A DNA stretch of 64,000 nt from Methylobacterium nodulans ORS 2060. Lineage in GTDB: Bacteria > Pseudomonadota > Alphaproteobacteria > Rhizobiales > Beijerinckiaceae. Below, piece by piece: positions 17,775 to 26,465 of this stretch. Both the position numbers and the translations under genes were made by a program. The stretch is from NCBI RefSeq assembly GCF_000022085.1, contig NC_011894.1:1948501-2012500 (forward strand), read 5' to 3'. Below the pieces are notes generated by a model. The model saw nothing but the letters and a program-made list of their open reading frames with translations, ran no database searches and was not told where the DNA came from. Positions within the stretch are counted from its first letter, which is position 1, and the number at the start of each line of letters is the position of its first letter.

Positions 17775-17871
17775 GATACGGCTTCTGGTTGATCTGTTCC
17801 GAGACAAGAGGGCGCGGGAGAGGGGTTCCCCGCGCTTACTCGTCTCGAAAAGATCAACCGGAAGCCGCATC
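17775..17871. repeat. Long imperfect inverted repeat, family C
   Basis: Arms of about 43 bp (17775-17818 and 17828-17871) pair with a few mismatches around a 9-nt loop. They include GGTTGATCT/AGATCAACC and GAGAC/GTCTC. One end (TGATGCGGC on the minus strand) forms the stop codon of the SH3-domain gene. The outer ends read TGATACGG and TGATGCGG, like other repeats in the window. No second copy of the core is seen here. Confidence 0.75.
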
Positions 17872-18169
17872 ACTCCGGCGCCAGGAACTTGCGGCGAGCC
17901 CAGCCGACGATGCGGCCGTACTTCACCCGGCACCACGTGCGCCCGCTCGGTGTGTCGGTGGTGCAGCCGAAGCCGCGCAGCCGCCCGTCCCAGGGCACCC
18001 GCCCGACCGTGGGCGCCGCGGCGTCCGGAGCCTCGCGGATGCTTAAGGAATCGCCCGGGGCCACGTCGTCGACCCGGAAGGTTTCGGATTGGGCGAAGGC
18101 CGCTCCCCCCGTCAGCACGAGGAGGGAGGCCGCCAGTCGGACGCGACGCATCGCGCAAGGCCTCTTCAT
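17870..18169 (-). CDS. Exported bacterial SH3-domain protein
   Basis: Small protein of 99 aa with a signal peptide (about 1-25, cleavage after GGAAFA) and one bacterial SH3 domain (about 38-97: LSIREAPDAAAPTVGRVP ... WCRVKYGRIVGWARRKFL). Such domains often bind peptidoglycan or act in envelope proteins. It lies inside the VLCFA lipid A cluster between the SDR gene and adh2XL, which is not part of the rhizobial arrangement I know. ATG at 18169 was chosen over an adjacent GTG. The stop lies in the end of a long inverted repeat. Confidence 0.78.
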   Translation of the reverse strand: MKRPCAMRRVRLAASLLVLTGGAAFAQSETFRVDDVAPGDSLSIREAPDAAAPTVGRVPWDGRLRGFGCTTDTPSGRTWCRVKYGRIVGWARRKFLAPE

Positions 18170-18236
18170 CACGCGCCGACCTGCGGCGCGAGCCCGCTTC
18201 GGCGCAGCGAATGCGGCGGAATCAAGGATCGGGCGC

Positions 18237-19007
18237 TCAGCCGCGGTGGACGCCCATCATCGCGGTGAGCCCGCCATCGACCGGCAGCACCGCCCCGGTG
18301 ATGTAGGCTGCGCCCGGCCCCATCAGGAAGGCGACGAGGGCCGCGACCTCCTCCGGTGCGGCGAAGCGCCCGGCCGGGATCTGCTTCTCCATGGCGGCGC
18401 GGTGGGCCGCGTAGGGCGCCATCATGGCGGTGTCGATGAAGCCCGGCGCCACCACGTTCACAGTGACGCCCCGCCGCGCGCATTCGAGCGCGAGCGTGCG
18501 GCAATAGGCGATCAGCGCGCCCTTCGAGGCCGCGTAGGCGGCGTTGCCCGGATTGCCCCGCAGCGCCGCGACCGAGCCGATCGCCACGATCCGCCCCGCC
18601 TTGGCCCGGGTCATCGGCCGCACCAGCGCCTTGGCGAGGCGCGTCAGCGACCAGAAATTGACCTGCATGGCCGCCTCGGCCCGGTCCTGGTCGAGGATCG
18701 CCGCGAGCGCGTCGTAAGACTGGCCGGCATTGTGCACGAACCCGCCATAGCCCTCCTCCGCCGCCTGCTCGCAGAAGGCGTCGAGGGCGGTCCGGTCGGC
18801 GAGATCGACGGGCAAGGCACGCAGCCTGCGGCCCGGATGGGTGGCCGCGAGCTCCGCCGCCAGGGCCCCGGCGGCCTCGCCCGATTGCCGGACGGTGAAG
18901 TCCACGTCGTGGCCCGCGGCCACGAGCGCCCGCACGATCGCGGCCCCGAGGCCCCGGGCGCCGCCGGTGACGAGGATCCGGCCGGCCGCGGATGCGGGCC
19001 CGTTCAC
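18237..19007 (-). CDS. FabG-like 3-oxoacyl-ACP reductase (SDR)
   Basis: Classical short-chain dehydrogenase/reductase of 256 aa: TGGARGLG cofactor motif (14-21), N94-A-G in VHNAG, catalytic N117, S145, Y158 and K162 (YAASK), and C-terminal VDGG. The start is GTG and overlaps the fabF1XL stop (GTGA), so the gene is translationally coupled to it. This makes it the likely ketoreductase for the AcpXL-bound VLCFA. The NADPH preference is inferred from family membership. Rhizobial xl clusters generally rely on a FabG encoded elsewhere. Confidence 0.85.
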   Translation of the reverse strand: MNGPASAAGRILVTGGARGLGAAIVRALVAAGHDVDFTVRQSGEAAGALAAELAATHPGRRLRALPVDLADRTALDAFCEQAAEEGYGGFVHNAGQSYDALAAILDQDRAEAAMQVNFWSLTRLAKALVRPMTRAKAGRIVAIGSVAALRGNPGNAAYAASKGALIAYCRTLALECARRGVTVNVVAPGFIDTAMMAPYAAHRAAMEKQIPAGRFAAPEEVAALVAFLMGPGAAYITGAVLPVDGGLTAMMGVHRG

Positions 19008-20278
19008 GCCGGCTCCGCCGCGAGGACGAGGCAGGTGTTCTGCCCGCCGAAGCCGAAGGAGTTCGACAGCACGGTCCGGACCGGCAGGTCGCGGGCCGCC
19101 GTCACCACGTCGAGGGGGATTGCGGGATCCGGCACCGCGTAGTTGAGCGTCGGCGGCACGCGTCCGGTCGCGATGGTGAGGAGCGAGAAGGCCGCCTCGA
19201 TCGCCCCGGCCGCGGTCAGCGTATGGCCGATCATCGACTTGTTGGAGGAGATCGGGACGCTGCGCATGCGCTCGCCCAGGACTGCGAGGCAGCCGAGCGC
19301 CTCCATCTTGTCGTTCTCCGGCGTGCCGGTGCCGTGGGCGTTCACGGTGTCGATCTCATCCGGCGCGAGCCCGGCATCGTCGAGAGCGTCCTGGATCGCC
19401 GCGATGATCGGCGCGCCGTCCGGGCTCGAGCGGGTGCGATGGAAGCCGTCGCCCTTCTCGCCGCAGCCGAGCACGTAGCCGAGGATCCGGGCGCCGCGGG
19501 CGGAAGCCGCTGCGGCATCCTCCAGCACCAGGGCGGCGGCGCCCTCGCCCATCACGAAGCCGTCGCGGTTCCTGGCGAAAGGCTTGGAGGCCGCCTCCGG
19601 CGGGTCGTTCTGGGTCGACAGGGCCGAAAGGAGCGAGAAGCGGATCAGCGATTCGGGATTCACCGAGCCGTCGGTGCCGATGCAGAGGGCGGCCGTCATC
19701 TCGCCGCGGCGGATCGCCTCGACGCCGAGCTGGATCGCGGTGGCGCCCGACGAGCAGGCGGTCGAGAGCGAGATCGGCGACCCCTTGGTGCCGAAGCGGT
19801 CGGCGATGCGGTCGGCCACCGTGCCGAAGATGAACAGGTCGTGCCAGTCGTCGAAGCGGCGGGTGGAGGCGGCCCGCAGCAGGTCCGCGTAGGTGATGTC
19901 GCCGGACACCCCCGCCGCCTCGGCAAGAGCCTGGCGCTGCGGCCATTCCATCTCGACGGGCGGGACGGCGATGAACAGCGCGCCGGGGAAGTCGCCCGGG
20001 ATCCGGGCCTCGGCGACTGCCTCCTCGGCGGCGGCGGCGGCGAGGCGCTCGGAGAGCAAAGGCGCCACCATCGGCTCGGCCTTGAGGAAATCGACCGTGC
20101 CGGCGATGCGGGTGCGCAGACCCTCGGTCGGGAAGCGGGTGATGGCGTGGATGCCCGAGCGCCCCGCCGTCAGCGCCGACCAGTTCTCCGCCACGCCCTG
20201 CCCGAGGGAGGTGACGACGCCCATCCCCGTGACGGCGACGAGGGGCCGGCCCTTGGCGTCCCGATAGGCGCGCATCAT
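19004..20278 (-). CDS. fabF1XL: Beta-ketoacyl-ACP synthase FabF1XL
   Basis: Condensing enzyme of 424 aa with the complete FabF-type triad C175 (STACSSG), H315 ([11 protein letters not shown]) and H352 ([10 protein letters not shown]). It is probably the active elongation subunit for the AcpXL-bound very-long-chain acid. The ATG overlaps the fabF2XL stop (ATGA); a second ATG follows directly. It pairs in order with fabF2XL upstream and an SDR downstream, matching the rhizobial fabF2XL-fabF1XL order. Substrate chain length is known only by analogy. Confidence 0.9.
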   Translation of the reverse strand: MMRAYRDAKGRPLVAVTGMGVVTSLGQGVAENWSALTAGRSGIHAITRFPTEGLRTRIAGTVDFLKAEPMVAPLLSERLAAAAAEEAVAEARIPGDFPGALFIAVPPVEMEWPQRQALAEAAGVSGDITYADLLRAASTRRFDDWHDLFIFGTVADRIADRFGTKGSPISLSTACSSGATAIQLGVEAIRRGEMTAALCIGTDGSVNPESLIRFSLLSALSTQNDPPEAASKPFARNRDGFVMGEGAAALVLEDAAAASARGARILGYVLGCGEKGDGFHRTRSSPDGAPIIAAIQDALDDAGLAPDEIDTVNAHGTGTPENDKMEALGCLAVLGERMRSVPISSNKSMIGHTLTAAGAIEAAFSLLTIATGRVPPTLNYAVPDPAIPLDVVTAARDLPVRTVLSNSFGFGGQNTCLVLAAEPA

Positions 20279-21417
20279 GCGGAGCTCCCGGCGGGCAGGA
20301 TGCGGAGGACACCCTCGCCGCGGCGGTGCCCGACCGCCGTGACGGCGACCTCGCGGGCCGCGCCCGAAGCCACCAGGGCGGCCGCGAGGGCGGCCCCGAA
20401 GGGGGCCGTGACTTCGAGGGTGTGGCCGGTGAGGTCGCCGAGCGCGCTCACCCGGGCGCCGGGTGCGAGCGTGGCGAGCGTGGCTGCCTCCTCGCCGGTG
20501 ATCCCGGCGCAGCCGGTGGCGCCCGAGATGACGGCATCCGGATCGGCGAGGCCGGCCTGCCGCCAGAGCGCGGTCAGGCTCGCGCCGACGCTGCCCGGCG
20601 CCCGCCGCGAGCGGTCGCTCGCCACGGCGGCGAGGCGGGCGAGCGGAGCGGCCCTGCGGGCGGCGGCGTGGTCGGCGGATTCCAGCACCAGGAAGGCGGC
20701 GCCGCTTCCTAAGATGAACCCGCCCGTGCCCTCGCGGCGAAAAACGGGCGCGTAATCCGGCCGGTAGAGGAAGCCGCCCATCTCGTGGACGAGCAGCACG
20801 TCCGCCCGCTCGGCATTGTAGGAGCCGCCGACCAGCATGCTGTCGACCTGTCCGGCGGCGATGCGGGCCTGGGCGATGCGCAGGGCGTCGACGCCGCTCG
20901 ATTCCTCGCCCATGAAGGTGCGCGAGGCGCCCGTCACGCCGTGCACGATGGCGATGTTGCCGGCGAGCAAGTTCGAGAGCTGGGCGAGGAAGAGGGTCGG
21001 ACGTAGGTCGTTCTGCAGCCGCTCGTTCAGGAAGGCGCCCGGATCGGCGGCGGCGCGAAGCCCGGTGAGGATCTGCCCGTCGACCGCGTAGTCGCGCTCG
21101 CCGCCGCCCGCCGCCACGATGAGATGCATGGCGCCCTTTCGCGCCGCATCCCCCTTGAGGCCGGCCGCATCGAGGGCGAGGCCGGCGGCGTAGACGCCGA
21201 GGCGCTGCCAGGGCTCCATCTGCCGCTGGTCGGCCTTCTTGGGGATCTGACTGTCGAGGGCGAGTGGCGCCACCGGATGGACCGGCCAGGGCGCGAAGGT
21301 CTCGGCATCTTTGCGCGGCGGCCGGCCCGCAGCAAGCGCCGCCTGATGGGCCGCGACGCCCTCGCCTGCCCCGGATACCAGCCCGAGCCCGGTGATCACG
21401 ACCTCCCGGGCGCTCAC
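20275..21417 (-). CDS. fabF2XL: Ketosynthase-like subunit FabF2XL, no catalytic Cys
   Basis: Thiolase-fold ketosynthase relative of 380 aa. Alignment by eye to FabF puts the motif MGEESSG where TACxxG is expected, so the nucleophilic Cys is replaced by Glu near residue 172. The first active-site His motif (NAHGT) is also replaced (SGATGC), while the last His survives (LTGHTLEVTAPFG). This recalls chain-length factors, which dimerise with an active ketosynthase. A heterodimer with FabF1XL is therefore likely but inferred. The start is GTG, overlapping the fabZXL stop (GTGA). Confidence 0.85.
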   Translation of the reverse strand: MSAREVVITGLGLVSGAGEGVAAHQAALAAGRPPRKDAETFAPWPVHPVAPLALDSQIPKKADQRQMEPWQRLGVYAAGLALDAAGLKGDAARKGAMHLIVAAGGGERDYAVDGQILTGLRAAADPGAFLNERLQNDLRPTLFLAQLSNLLAGNIAIVHGVTGASRTFMGEESSGVDALRIAQARIAAGQVDSMLVGGSYNAERADVLLVHEMGGFLYRPDYAPVFRREGTGGFILGSGAAFLVLESADHAAARRAAPLARLAAVASDRSRRAPGSVGASLTALWRQAGLADPDAVISGATGCAGITGEEAATLATLAPGARVSALGDLTGHTLEVTAPFGAALAAALVASGAAREVAVTAVGHRRGEGVLRILPAGSSA

Positions 21418-21893
21418 GCGGCGGCCCCGTCCGCGGCGGCCCCGTCGAGGAGCCCGATGGCCCGCGCGCGCTCCCGCATCGGCCCGTCGAGGCCCGCCGG
21501 GAACGGCATGGTCCTGAAGCGCAGCTCCGCATTGCAGAGCGGCTTGCCCTCTGCGCGGATGGCCGCCTTGGTGACGGCGTAGCCCGAGCCGTCATGCTCC
21601 AGGCTCGCTTCCACCGCGAGTTCCGCGCCCGGCCCCACGAAGGAGCGGAAGCGCGCCTTGTCGACGCCCATGAGGAACGGCATGTGGCTGAATCCCGAAC
21701 GGGCGAGGAGCAGGTAGCCGGAGGCCTGCGCCATGGTCTCGGTGAGGAGCACCCCCGGCACGAGGGGATGGCCAGGGAAGTGCCCCTCGAAGACCGGGCT
21801 TGCCATCGGCACGGTGGCGCGCGCGTCGATCCGCCCGGCCTCCCGGTCGATGGACACGACGTGGTCGATCATCTCGAAATATTCGAGGCGCAT
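21414..21893 (-). CDS. fabZXL: 3-hydroxyacyl-ACP dehydratase FabZXL
   Basis: Hot-dog fold dehydratase of 159 aa. The catalytic region FEGHFPGHPLVPGVLLTETM carries H38 and E52, spaced as in FabZ. It probably removes water from the 3-hydroxyacyl-AcpXL intermediate during VLCFA elongation. It starts 23 bp after the acpXL stop and its stop overlaps the next gene, consistent with one operon. The ATG at MRLEYFEMIDHV gives the usual FabZ N-terminus. Confidence 0.9.
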   Translation of the reverse strand: MRLEYFEMIDHVVSIDREAGRIDARATVPMASPVFEGHFPGHPLVPGVLLTETMAQASGYLLLARSGFSHMPFLMGVDKARFRSFVGPGAELAVEASLEHDGSGYAVTKAAIRAEGKPLCNAELRFRTMPFPAGLDGPMRERARAIGLLDGAAADGAAA

Positions 21894-21916
21894 GCGCCGG
21901 CCCGCCCGAGCGCGCT

Positions 21917-22204
21917 TCAGACCTTGGCGGCCTTCTCGGCCACCAGGCTGTCGATGCGGGCGCAGAGATTCTTCAGCACGAAGTACTGCTCGGCCGGCAC
22001 CTTGCCCTCGTTGACCTCCTGGGTCCATTGTTCGAGGGGCAGCTTGATGCCGAAGGCCTTGTCGATCGCGAAGGCGATGTCGAGGAAGGCGAGGCTGTCG
22101 ATGCCGAGATCGTCGATCGCGTGGCTCTCCGGCGTGATCGAGTCGCGCGGGATGTCGGCCGTCTCGGCGATGATGTCGGCAACGCGGTCGAAGGTGTCGG
22201 ACAT
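21917..22204 (-). CDS. acpXL: Acyl carrier protein AcpXL for very-long-chain acids
   Basis: Acyl carrier protein of 95 aa, longer than AcpP. The phosphopantetheine site is S37 in [18 protein letters not shown]. The C-terminal part, [14 protein letters not shown] followed by [14 protein letters not shown], is characteristic of AcpXL, which carries the 27-hydroxyoctacosanoate-type chain of rhizobial lipid A. It is the first gene of the VLCFA cluster and its promoter must lie in the 284-bp gap upstream. AcpXL identity is strong from both sequence and context. Confidence 0.94.
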   Translation of the reverse strand: MSDTFDRVADIIAETADIPRDSITPESHAIDDLGIDSLAFLDIAFAIDKAFGIKLPLEQWTQEVNEGKVPAEQYFVLKNLCARIDSLVAEKAAKV

Positions 22205-22488
22205 GGGCGTGCAGCCGCTTTCGTGATCAGGTCTGGCTCGACCACGCGACCAATGGACCTCCGCCCGAGCCCCCGGTCACGAACCGCTCTTTCAGGCGGC
22301 CTCGAGCTGTCAGGTTTCACTCCGCCGGAGCCGGCGAGCCGGATCGGGCCAGCTGCACTCGCGCACCGCCGCCCCGGTCGAGGGGTCCGCATACACGAGG
22401 GGGGAGCGACGGGCAACAGCGCGGCGGACGACCACGTCCGGCGTTGATGCACCGGGCGGGCGATCCTGCCCCTAGCGGAGGAACCGGA
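22205..22488. promoter_or_regulatory. Divergent gap acpXL / AI-2E gene
   Basis: 284 bp between two divergent genes; it must contain the promoter of the lipid A cluster. No clear -35/-10 pair or operator is recognisable by eye. A GGAGGA Shine-Dalgarno for the plus-strand gene lies at about 22478-22483. Confidence 0.4.
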
Positions 22489-23580
22489 ATGGAACACGTC
22501 ACGTCGCTGCCGAGCGCGCGCCGGGAGACCGAGCGGTCGCATGCCGTGGCGCGGGCCGCGATGGTGCTCGGCCTCGCTTCCATCGGCCTTTGGACCCTGC
22601 ACGGCTTCCTGCCGGCCCTGGTCTGGGCCGTCATCCTCACCATCGCGCTGTGGCCGCTCTATGCGCGCCTCACCCGGCGGTTTCCCGGCGGCCGCCACAA
22701 CCTGCTGTGGCCGAGCCTGTTCACCCTGGCGCTCGCCCTTGTCATCCTGGTGCCGCTCGCCTTCGTGGCCGTCCAGGCCGCCCGGGAGGCCCACGACGTC
22801 CTCCAGTTCTGGCGTCAGATCGAGGAGCAGGGCTGGCCGGTGCCGGAGGCGGTCGCGCACCTGCCTTTCGGCGCCGCGCAGGTCTCCGCGTGGTGGCAGG
22901 AGAATCTCGGTCATCCGGCGGGCACCTCGGACCTGCTGCACCGGATCGAGCGCTCGTCGCTGATCGGCCTCGGCGGCAGCTTCGGAAAGCAGATCGCCCA
23001 CCGGGTGGTGCTGTTCGGCTTCACGCTCCTGACCCTGTTCTTCCTCTTCCGCGACGGGCCGGCGGTGGCCGAGCAGGGCCTCGTCGCCTGCCGCCGCCTG
23101 TTCGGATCGCGGGGCGAGCGGGTCGCCCGCCAGATGGCGGCGTCGGTTCACGGCACCGTGGACGGCCTCGTCCTCGTCGGCCTCGGCGAGGGCTTCCTGC
23201 TCGGCCTCGTGTACCATTTCGCCGGCGTGCCGCATCCGGTGCTGCTCGGCGCCGCCACCGCGCTCGCGGCCATGATCCCCTTCGCGGTGGTCGTGGTGTT
23301 CGGGCTTGCGGCGGTGCTGGCGGCCGTGAATGGCAGCGTCGCCGCGGCGGCGGTGGTGGTGATCGCGGGGATGGTCGTGACCTTCGTGGCCGACCATTTC
23401 GTGCGCCCGGCCCTGATCGGCGGCGCGACGCGGCTGCCCTTCCTCTGGGTGCTGCTCGGCATCCTGGGCGGGGTCGAGAATTTCGGGCTGCTCGGGCTGT
23501 TCCTGGGGCCGGCCGTGATGGCGGCCCTGGTGCTGCTCTGGCGGGATTTTACGGCTGGGGAAGGCGAGACGGCGGTGTGA
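22489..23580 (+). CDS. AI-2E family (TqsA/PerM-like) transporter
   Basis: Membrane protein of 363 aa with about eight membrane segments. The AI-2E/UPF0118 pattern is visible: paired N-terminal helices, a soluble region (about 95-165), then FFLFRDG, GLGEGFLLGLVYHFAGVPHPVLLG and the late VENFGLLGLFLGPAVMA. Members export autoinducer-2, act as Na+(Li+)/H+ antiporters or are uncharacterised, so the substrate is open. The ATG has a GGAGGA 6 nt upstream. The TGA stop is the first triplet of a small palindromic element. Confidence 0.85.
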   Translation: MEHVTSLPSARRETERSHAVARAAMVLGLASIGLWTLHGFLPALVWAVILTIALWPLYARLTRRFPGGRHNLLWPSLFTLALALVILVPLAFVAVQAAREAHDVLQFWRQIEEQGWPVPEAVAHLPFGAAQVSAWWQENLGHPAGTSDLLHRIERSSLIGLGGSFGKQIAHRVVLFGFTLLTLFFLFRDGPAVAEQGLVACRRLFGSRGERVARQMAASVHGTVDGLVLVGLGEGFLLGLVYHFAGVPHPVLLGAATALAAMIPFAVVVVFGLAAVLAAVNGSVAAAAVVVIAGMVVTFVADHFVRPALIGGATRLPFLWVLLGILGGVENFGLLGLFLGPAVMAALVLLWRDFTAGEGETAV

Positions 23581-23616
23581 TCCGGTCTCCGGACGATCAG
23601 TTCGGTGACCGTATCA
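23578..23616. repeat. Short palindromic element, family D
   Basis: Ends TGATCCGGTC (23578-23587) and GACCGTATCA (23607-23616) pair in 9 of 10 positions. The first three bases are the stop codon of the AI-2E gene. Related ends (TGATACGGT) occur at 9226-9243. Confidence 0.55.
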
Positions 23617-23692
23617 GTCCACCACCGGCCGGGCCGACCCTGAGGGATGAAGCCGGCTGACTGAGCGCTCCCGCTCATGGCAGTCAACCCCG

Positions 23693-23867
23693 CTCCTCAT
23701 GCTGAGGTGCTGGCGATCGCACATCGCACTGGCGATCGCAGATCGCACGGAGCCTCTGGCCGGCATCAGCCGGCACGCACGCCTGACCGCTGGTCCGAGG
23801 CTCTGGTGGATGGGAGCACCGGTCCGGAGTGCTTCGAGGCTGCTACGCAGCACCTCAGCATGAGGAG
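23693..23867. repeat. Long inverted repeat, family B, copy 1
   Basis: Perfect 20-bp ends CTCCTCATGCTGAGGTGCTG (23693-23712) and its complement (23848-23867). The interior contains a tandem duplication of an 18-19-bp unit CTGGCGATCGCAxATCGCA (23710-23747). It also has the core GGTCCGAGGCTCTGG ... GGATGGGAGCACCGGTCC, shared with copy 2 at 29773-29912. The left flank (CCACCGGCC 23622-23630, then CCGACCCTGA) is shared as well. Confidence 0.88.
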
Positions 23868-23901
23868 AGGGGGCGGCCGCCACGCAGGGCCGCTTCAATT
23901 T

Positions 23902-23946
23902 AACGGCCTGATGCGTCAGCACCCGCTGCATCGGCAGCCTGGGCCG
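23902..23946. repeat. Degenerate family A half-element
   Basis: AACGGCC...GGGCCG with the internal TGATGCGTCAGCA matches hairpin 2 of family A but lacks the complete outer arm. It abuts the 3' end of tyrS. Confidence 0.5.
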
Positions 23947-23952
23947 CAGGGA

Positions 23953-25227
23953 TCAGACCGGCCGCAGCAGCACGTGCTTCTTGCGGCCGAAGGACAGCTT
24001 GATCACGCCGTCCGCGGTGAGGTCGGCCTCGCCGAGCACCGCCCGTTCATCCGTGACCGCGGCGTCGTTCACCTTGAGGCCGCCGCTGCGCACCTGGCGA
24101 CGCGCCTCGCTCGTCGAGGGCAGGAGCTTGGCATGGTCGGGCCCGAAGGCCGTGAGCACCCCGAGGCCCCCGGCGAGGAGGGCACGCGGCACCTCGACGG
24201 TCGGCAGGGTCTCGGGCGCGGCGCCCTCCTCGAAGGTGCGGCGCGCCGTCTCGGCGGCGGCCTCGGCTGCCTCGCGGCCATGCAGCAGGGCCGTCGCCTC
24301 GGTCGCCAGCACCTTCTTGGCCTCGTTGATCTCGGCGCCGCCGAGCGCGGCGAGCCGGTCGATCTCGTCGAGCGGCAGCAGCGTGAACAGCCGCAGGAAG
24401 CGGCCGACATCGGCGTCCTCGGTGTTGCGCCAGAACTGCCAGTAATCCCAGGGCGAGAGCATGTCGGGATTGAGCCAGACCGCGCCCGAGGCCGTCTTGC
24501 CCATCTTGGCGCCCGAGGCCGTGGTCATCAGCGGGCAGGTGAGCGCGTGGAGCTGCGGCGTGCCGAGGCGCCGTCCGAGATCGATGCCCGTTATGATGTT
24601 GCCCCACTGGTCCGAGCCGCCCATCTGCAGCGTCACGCCGTAGCGGCGGTTCAGCTCCACGAAGTCGTAGGCCTGCAGGATCATGTAGTTGAATTCCAGG
24701 AAGGACAGCTCCTGGTCGCGCTCCAGCCGTAGGCGCACGCTGTCCATCGACAGCATGCGGTTCACAGAGAAGTGGCGGCCGATGTCGCGCAGCATCTCGA
24801 TGTAGTTGAGCTGCGTCAGCCACTCGGCGTTGTCGGCCATGATCGCGTCGCGCAGGTCCTTGCCGAAGCGCAGGAAGCGCGTGAAGGTCTTGCGGATCTC
24901 GGCCTTGTTGGCGTCGATCTGCTCGAGCGTCAGGATCTTGCGGCTCTCGTCGCGGCCGGAGGGGTCGCCGACCCGCGTCGTGCCGCCGCCCATCAGCGCC
25001 AGGGGCTTGCCGCCCGTCGCCTGCAGCCAATGCAGCATCATGATCGAGAGCAGGTGCCCGATATGCAGCGAGGGGGCCGTGCAGTCATAGCCCACATAGG
25101 CCGTGAGCCGCCCCTCGCGGGCGGCCGCGTCCACGCCCGCGAAATCGGAGCACTGGTGGACGTAGCCGCGCTCGAACAGGACCTTCAGGAAGTCGGAGCG
25201 GGGCGCGAAGTCGATGGGCGCAGCCAT
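23953..25227 (-). CDS. tyrS: Tyrosyl-tRNA synthetase
   Basis: Class I synthetase of 424 aa. It has HIGH (55-58) in LHIGHLL, the Tyr-binding GGSDQWGN segment, the KMSKS loop as KMGKTASG, and a C-terminal S4-like RNA-binding domain ([13 protein letters not shown]). The ATG at [13 protein letters not shown] gives the normal N-terminus; in-frame codons upstream lie in the promoter gap. It is divergent from anmK across about 107 bp. Confidence 0.95.
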   Translation of the reverse strand: MAAPIDFAPRSDFLKVLFERGYVHQCSDFAGVDAAAREGRLTAYVGYDCTAPSLHIGHLLSIMMLHWLQATGGKPLALMGGGTTRVGDPSGRDESRKILTLEQIDANKAEIRKTFTRFLRFGKDLRDAIMADNAEWLTQLNYIEMLRDIGRHFSVNRMLSMDSVRLRLERDQELSFLEFNYMILQAYDFVELNRRYGVTLQMGGSDQWGNIITGIDLGRRLGTPQLHALTCPLMTTASGAKMGKTASGAVWLNPDMLSPWDYWQFWRNTEDADVGRFLRLFTLLPLDEIDRLAALGGAEINEAKKVLATEATALLHGREAAEAAAETARRTFEEGAAPETLPTVEVPRALLAGGLGVLTAFGPDHAKLLPSTSEARRQVRSGGLKVNDAAVTDERAVLGEADLTADGVIKLSFGRKKHVLLRPV

Positions 25228-25334
25228 GGGCGTCAAGGTCTCGTGAGGCGGCAGGACAACCCCGTGCCGCCGTGCTAGCTCGATCGGATGCGCGGCGCTC
25301 ATAGCAGCGTGCGGCCCGAAAGGCACGGGGGCGG

Positions 25335-26465
25335 ATGATGATGCGGGCGATCGGCCTGATGAGCGGCACCTCCCTCGACGGCATCGACGTCGCGCTCATC
25401 GAGAGCGACGGCGAGACGGTGCGGGTGCGGCGCGGGCATAACGGCCGCATCGGGCCGCTCGGCCCCACCGGCTACCGGGCCTATTCGGACGAGGACCGGG
25501 CCTTGCTGCGCCGGGCCCTGGCGGAGGCCGAGGCGATCGCTGTGCGCACCGACCGGCCGGGCTGCCTGCGCGAGGCGGAGGAGCGCGTGACGCGTCTCCA
25601 CGCCGAGGCCGTCGAGAATTTCCTGACCGAGAATGGCCTCACGCCCGCCGACATCGACCTGATCGGTTTCCACGGCCAGACCGTGATCCACCGGCCCGGC
25701 CAGGGGCTGACCGTGCAGATCGGCGACGGCGCGCGGCTCAGCCGCCATCTCGGGATCCCGGTCGTCTCGGATTTCCGGCAGGCCGACGTCGCGGCGGGCG
25801 GGCAGGGGGCGCCGCTGGTGCCGATCTTCCACCGCGCCCTGGCCCGGGCCTCGGGCTTCGAGGGCAGCCTCGCGATCCTCAATATCGGCGGCGTCGCCAA
25901 TGTCACGCTGATCGCGGGCAACGGCGATCTCCTCGCCTTCGACACCGGACCGGGCAACGCGCTGATCGACGACTGGATGAGCGAGCGTGCCTCACGGCCC
26001 TTCGACGCGCGGGGGAGCACCGCCGCCGCGGGCCGGCCCGACGAGGCGCTGCTGGCCTGGCTTCTCGTGCATCCCTATTTCACCCGCCGCCCGCCCAAAT
26101 CCCTCGACCGGAACTCTTTTTCGCACAGGCTCGTGGGCCCTCTCTCGACCGAGGACGGTGCCGCGACCCTCACGGCCTTCACGGTTCGCGCCGTCGCCCG
26201 CGCCCTCGATTTCGCGTCCGAACCCCCGCGGCGCTGGATCGTGGCCGGGGGCGGGGCGCGCAACGACGAGATGCTGCGCCTGCTCCGCCATCACCTGCGG
26301 GCCGAGGTGACGCCCGCCGACGAGATCGGCTGGTCCTCCGCCTTCCTGGAGGCGCAAGCTTTCGCGCATCTCGCGGTGCGCGCCTGGAACGGCCTGCCGA
26401 TCACCTTCCCGTCGACGACCGGGGTGAGCGCGCCGATGACCGGGGGCGTGACGGCGCGGCCGTGA
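25335..26465 (+). CDS. anmK: Anhydro-N-acetylmuramic acid kinase
   Basis: Peptidoglycan-recycling kinase of 376 aa that cleaves and phosphorylates 1,6-anhydro-MurNAc to MurNAc-6-phosphate. It shows the ASKHA-fold phosphate-1 motif [36 protein letters not shown] and the C-terminal VAGGGARN. The start has three tandem ATG codons; the first follows a G-rich stretch. No murQ or nag genes are nearby. The following gene overlaps the stop by four bases. Confidence 0.94.
   Translation: MMMRAIGLMSGTSLDGIDVALIESDGETVRVRRGHNGRIGPLGPTGYRAYSDEDRALLRRALAEAEAIAVRTDRPGCLREAEERVTRLHAEAVENFLTENGLTPADIDLIGFHGQTVIHRPGQGLTVQIGDGARLSRHLGIPVVSDFRQADVAAGGQGAPLVPIFHRALARASGFEGSLAILNIGGVANVTLIAGNGDLLAFDTGPGNALIDDWMSERASRPFDARGSTAAAGRPDEALLAWLLVHPYFTRRPPKSLDRNSFSHRLVGPLSTEDGAATLTAFTVRAVARALDFASEPPRRWIVAGGGARNDEMLRLLRHHLRAEVTPADEIGWSSAFLEAQAFAHLAVRAWNGLPITFPSTTGVSAPMTGGVTARP

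Noticed and set aside
23701..23747. Tandem 18-19-bp units taken as a possible CRISPR array.
   Set aside because: There are only two units with no spacers and no cas genes. They are an internal duplication inside the family B palindromic repeat.
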